This document shows positions 13,691-13,871 of a stretch of 13,871 nucleotides of DNA, one piece after another; position 1 is the stretch's first letter; each line of letters begins with the position of its first letter. Made by a program: the position numbers and the translations under genes. Below the pieces are notes generated by a model. It did not search any database and was not told the DNA's origin. It saw only the letters and a list, made by a program, of their open reading frames with translations. This stretch comes from Chitinophagaceae bacterium (GTDB taxonomy: Bacteria > Bacteroidota > Bacteroidia > Chitinophagales > Chitinophagaceae), in contig PMUF01000477.1 in assembly GCA_003167015.1 (NCBI GenBank), positions 1-13,871 on the forward strand. Direction: 5' to 3'.

Positions 13691-13871
13691 ATGGCGATTA
13701 AAAAAATATTGCTGAACCTGGTAGGTGAAAAAAGATACCTGTCCCTGCTGGCCGGCACATTCCAGCGGCTTTATCCTACCGGCTGGCTCGGTTCGAATTA
13801 CCAGGACGTCTATTTCCTCAGGAATATCATAGAAAAAGGCGCCTGGTGCGTGGACATCGGCGCCCACCTCG
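13691..13871 (+). CDS. FkbM-family methyltransferase, N-terminal fragment (runs off the window)
   Basis: Sixty codons are visible from the ATG at 13691. The start MAIKKILLNLVGEKRYLSLL is followed by YFLRNIIEKGAWCVDIGAHL, where the last part is motif I (E/DxGxxxG type) of S-adenosylmethionine-dependent methyltransferases in the form usual for FkbM-family enzymes ('kGdwvvDIGAnlG'). Such enzymes methylate sugar or other hydroxyl groups in glycan and natural-product pathways, often beside glycosyltransferase genes. The substrate cannot be told from this fragment and the neighbours give no clue. Confidence 0.75.
   Translation, partial: MAIKKILLNLVGEKRYLSLLAGTFQRLYPTGWLGSNYQDVYFLRNIIEKGAWCVDIGAHL

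Overview
The window looks like an ordinary chromosomal segment of a moderately GC-rich member of the Bacteroidota, most likely Chitinophagaceae. The evidence is promoters of the TTG-N19/20-TAnnTTTG type, little sign of Shine-Dalgarno sequences, a methionyl-tRNA synthetase with a C-terminal EMAP-II/Trbp111 domain, DUF2092- and DUF6515-like genes, a large FtsX-like permease and many small secreted or lipid-anchored proteins. I see no rRNA, tRNA, CRISPR array, transposase or phage gene. No gene-free stretch exceeds about 250 bases.

Left part (1-4887, all minus strand): the 5' end of a 3-hydroxyacyl-CoA dehydrogenase-like gene runs off the left edge. Upstream of it lie an unrecognised 212-aa protein in an AT-richer stretch, a membrane-anchored OB-fold (tRNA_anti-like) protein, metG, and a secreted 283-aa protein of unknown function. 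The 252-bp gap before metG holds a good Bacteroidota promoter and then about 150 nt of predicted leader with four inverted repeats. The last is a 15-bp stem that ends 8 nt before the metG ATG.

Middle (4971-8650): two tandem plus-strand S66 LD-carboxypeptidases, the first with an export signal and the second without, probably act on peptidoglycan tetrapeptides in two compartments. They converge on a minus-strand pair, an exported DUF2092-like (LolA-fold) protein followed 23 bp later by a DUF6515-like protein with an Ala/Arg/Pro-rich linker.

Right part (8740-13871, all plus strand): two tandem paralogous lipoproteins, an FtsX/MacB-type permease that has lost its N-terminus (pseudogene), and oxyR. 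OxyR carries Cys199 and Cys208 at exactly the E. coli positions and is preceded by a two-dyad OxyR-type site (one arm a perfect ATAG-N7-CTAT) that suggests autoregulation. The start of an FkbM-family methyltransferase runs off the right edge.

I do not see a clear new multi-gene system. The items most worth following are the structured metG leader, the oxyR operator with its possibly leaderless start, the two-compartment LD-carboxypeptidase pair and the tandem lipoprotein family.
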